Notes under the pieces: generated by a model
The model's database searches: none
What the model saw: only the letters and a program-made list of their open reading frames with translations
What the model was told of the DNA's origin: nothing
Position numbers and translations under genes: made by a program
Source of the DNA: Rhynchopus euleeides
Taxonomy: Eukaryota > Euglenozoa > Diplonemea > Diplonemida > Diplonemidae
Direction of reading: 5' to 3'
NCBI GenBank assembly: GCA_963210315.1
Contig: OY723239.1
Coordinates: 529,501-593,500 of the forward strand
Length of the DNA stretch: 64,000 bases
Shown: positions 62,703 to 64,000 of the stretch, in pieces
Layout of the letters: every line of letters starts with the position of its first letter
How positions within the stretch are numbered: position 1 is the stretch's first letter

Positions 62703-63568
62703 ACCATTTGTGGTAAATTTACTGGGTTCTGGTGCCCACCGCCTCCCCTTTTGAGCGTTTGAAACAGCGTTTCCGGGACCCGGCACTGCTCGCAGTGGGC
62801 TCAAATGTCCAAAAACGACCCATTCTGGACCCCCCCAAAAAAAAATGCGAGCACCTCCCCCTTGGCACGCCGGTCTTACGACAACCCTGCCTATTTCTGG
62901 TGCTCGGAAAAAAACGGAAAAAAACGGAAAATCAGGGTGTCGATTTTGGGATTTTCCGTTTTTTCGTTTTCCGTTTTTTTTTCGTCGAATTTTGACCAAG
63001 TCGCAGCCAGCGCCCACAGGCGGAAAAAACGAAAAAAAAGGAAAAAACGGAAAAAAACCGAAAAAATCGACACCCCCCGAATACAGAGTAAAAGCAGAAG
63101 CGGTAAACATGACAGGTCCCTCACCACTCAGTGACTGGATTGGAACATGCAACATGACAGAAGTGGTGACGCCAGTCCTGACTCGCATCGTATTTCCTCC
63201 AATACACAAGGCTGCGCTGTGTTTTAGATGGTGTAAGGCAGGGGTTTTTCCAGGGGGGTCGGGGGGGGGGGGTCAATGACCCCCCCCGAGATTTTCCCGA
63301 AAATTCTGACCCCCCCCGGGGCAGGGCTGTTCCTAACTGGGGGGCTTGTTCCCCACTTTCAGGATTCTGAACTTTTTTTCTAAGAATTTTTGTAAGGGGA
63401 AAAGTTTTTTTCTAAGAATTTTGTTAGGGGAATTTTTTTCTAAGGTTGTTTCGCAGAGGAAAAAACTTTTTCTAAGTTTTCCCCAGTCGACAGGGCGCGC
63501 ACAAGGATGGAAGGGAAGTCTGTCCCACGTACCGTTCGCCTTGCTGGCCAACTGGAGAGCCAGACGTT
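62703..63568. other. No gene; A/T-rich hairpin and T-run repeats
   Basis: 62935-63076 is a hairpin-like element with GGGTGTCGATTTT inverted ends, filled with GGAAAAAACG words. 63255-63320 has G/C-run palindromes. 63370-63470 has three imperfect copies of TTTTTTTCTAAGAATTTTG..AGGGGAA. Frames here are compositional. Confidence 0.7.
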
Positions 63569-63807
63569 CACTACCGTGGCCTCCGGCGGCTGGGGGGCTC
63601 CGCCCCCCAGACCCCCCTGTGGCGTACGTCTCGTACTCAAGTCCTTCGAATCCCATCAAGTCGGGGTCCAACCACTCCAGTCGCCTCTGAGGACGCAGCC
63701 AACTCGCACAGAATCTGTACGCCCACACGAACAGATGTTCGCTACCGTGGCCTCCGGCGGCTGGGGGGCACCGCCCCCCAGACCCCCAATGTAGCGTGTG
63801 CCCGTCC
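63569..63807. repeat. Two copies of the GC-rich hairpin repeat
   Basis: Copies at about 63569-63650 and 63739-63807 share CTACCGTGGCCTCCGGCGGC, then CTGGGGGGC(T/A)CCGCCCCCCAG, then GACCCCC. Same family as 17721 and 18405. Confidence 0.88.
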
Positions 63808-63814
63808 ATCTATC

Positions 63815-64000
63815 TCACTTCCCCGGGTACAGTGCAGCGTAGGAGGTCAGCGCCGCATCCATGAAGCGCTTCTTCGAAGCCTGACTGACATCGGACAGGA
63901 GGTCGGGCTTCCCCACCTGGGAGGTACACTTGCCGCGTTCGCGACATGCGTGACACGCGGCACGCTCCCTGAAACGTGAGTGTGCCTTGCTAACACGGGC
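63815..64000 (-). CDS. Partial ORF, C-terminal 61 residues, zinc-type motif
   Basis: The minus strand is open from the window edge to a TGA at 63815-63817. It reads a basic segment with CHACRERGKCTS (C-x2-C-x5-C), then a helical charged tail ending SYAALYPGK. The gene begins outside the window. The hairpin repeat begins 8 bp beyond the stop. No family is recognised. The cysteine pattern could suit a mobile-element or DNA-binding protein. Confidence 0.45.
   Translation of the reverse strand, partial: ARVSKAHSRFRERAACHACRERGKCTSQVGKPDLLSDVSQASKKRFMDAALTSYAALYPGK

Overview
This window looks like nuclear DNA of a GC-rich, flagellate-type unicellular eukaryote. It has one gene split by GT-AG introns, intronless membrane cyclase genes, a ubiquitin-like/WD40 gene, poly(A)-tailed retroposons, a tyrosine-recombinase (YR) retrotransposon, TA-duplicating DNA transposons and two satellites. 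I saw no bacterial operons, Shine-Dalgarno sites or CRISPR arrays. I cannot name the species. The gag-YR-RT gene order of the YR element resembles kinetoplastid VIPER, and the catalytic cyclase motifs resemble those of several protist groups, but neither fixes a lineage.

Layout: 1-4261 is a 51-bp satellite. 4250-7529 is a broken YR-bearing element with a retroposon nested in it. 8.8-17.0 kb holds three tandem minus-strand copies of a membrane protein gene, one pseudogenised and one hit by a retroposon near its 3' end. 17.0-23.0 kb is a repeat graveyard: a zinc-domain ORF fragment, hairpin repeats, a TIR element and a 1.35-kb AT-rich palindromic element. 23.0-27.6 kb has two more family members, one with a catalytic cyclase domain. 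27.6-31.2 kb carries dispersed repeats, one split by a 777-bp mariner-like element. 31.2-33.4 kb is the most divergent catalytic cyclase. 34.2-38.7 kb is a whole-looking VIPER/Ngaro-type retrotransposon with split direct repeats, bordered on both sides by (TGG)n. 38.7-44.5 kb is mostly repeats and low-complexity DNA with one possible small gene. 44.5-48.0 kb is a six-exon coiled-coil gene. 49.0-50.15 kb is a foldback DNA element, followed by a Ubl-WD40 gene at 50.2-51.4 kb. 53.2-56.6 kb is a cyclase gene split by a 1.28-kb compound retroposon. 57.9-59.7 kb is an intact family member. 60.36-62.70 kb is a 41-bp satellite, and a partial zinc-motif ORF runs off the right edge.

The main biological theme is an eight-member, all-minus-strand family of multi-pass membrane proteins in two forms. 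Type B (23039-25219, 31199-33439 and the interrupted 53181-56560) has membrane segments, a conserved helical linker, a complete class III adenylyl cyclase domain and a second degenerate cyclase fold. Type A (genes ending at 9005, 11701, about 14476, 25752 and 57861) has the same membrane module and linker but only a degenerate cyclase fold lacking most catalytic residues. Shared linkers, near-identical flanks and mosaic similarity suggest tandem duplication with gene conversion. Type A proteins could be non-catalytic partners or regulators of type B. That is inference.
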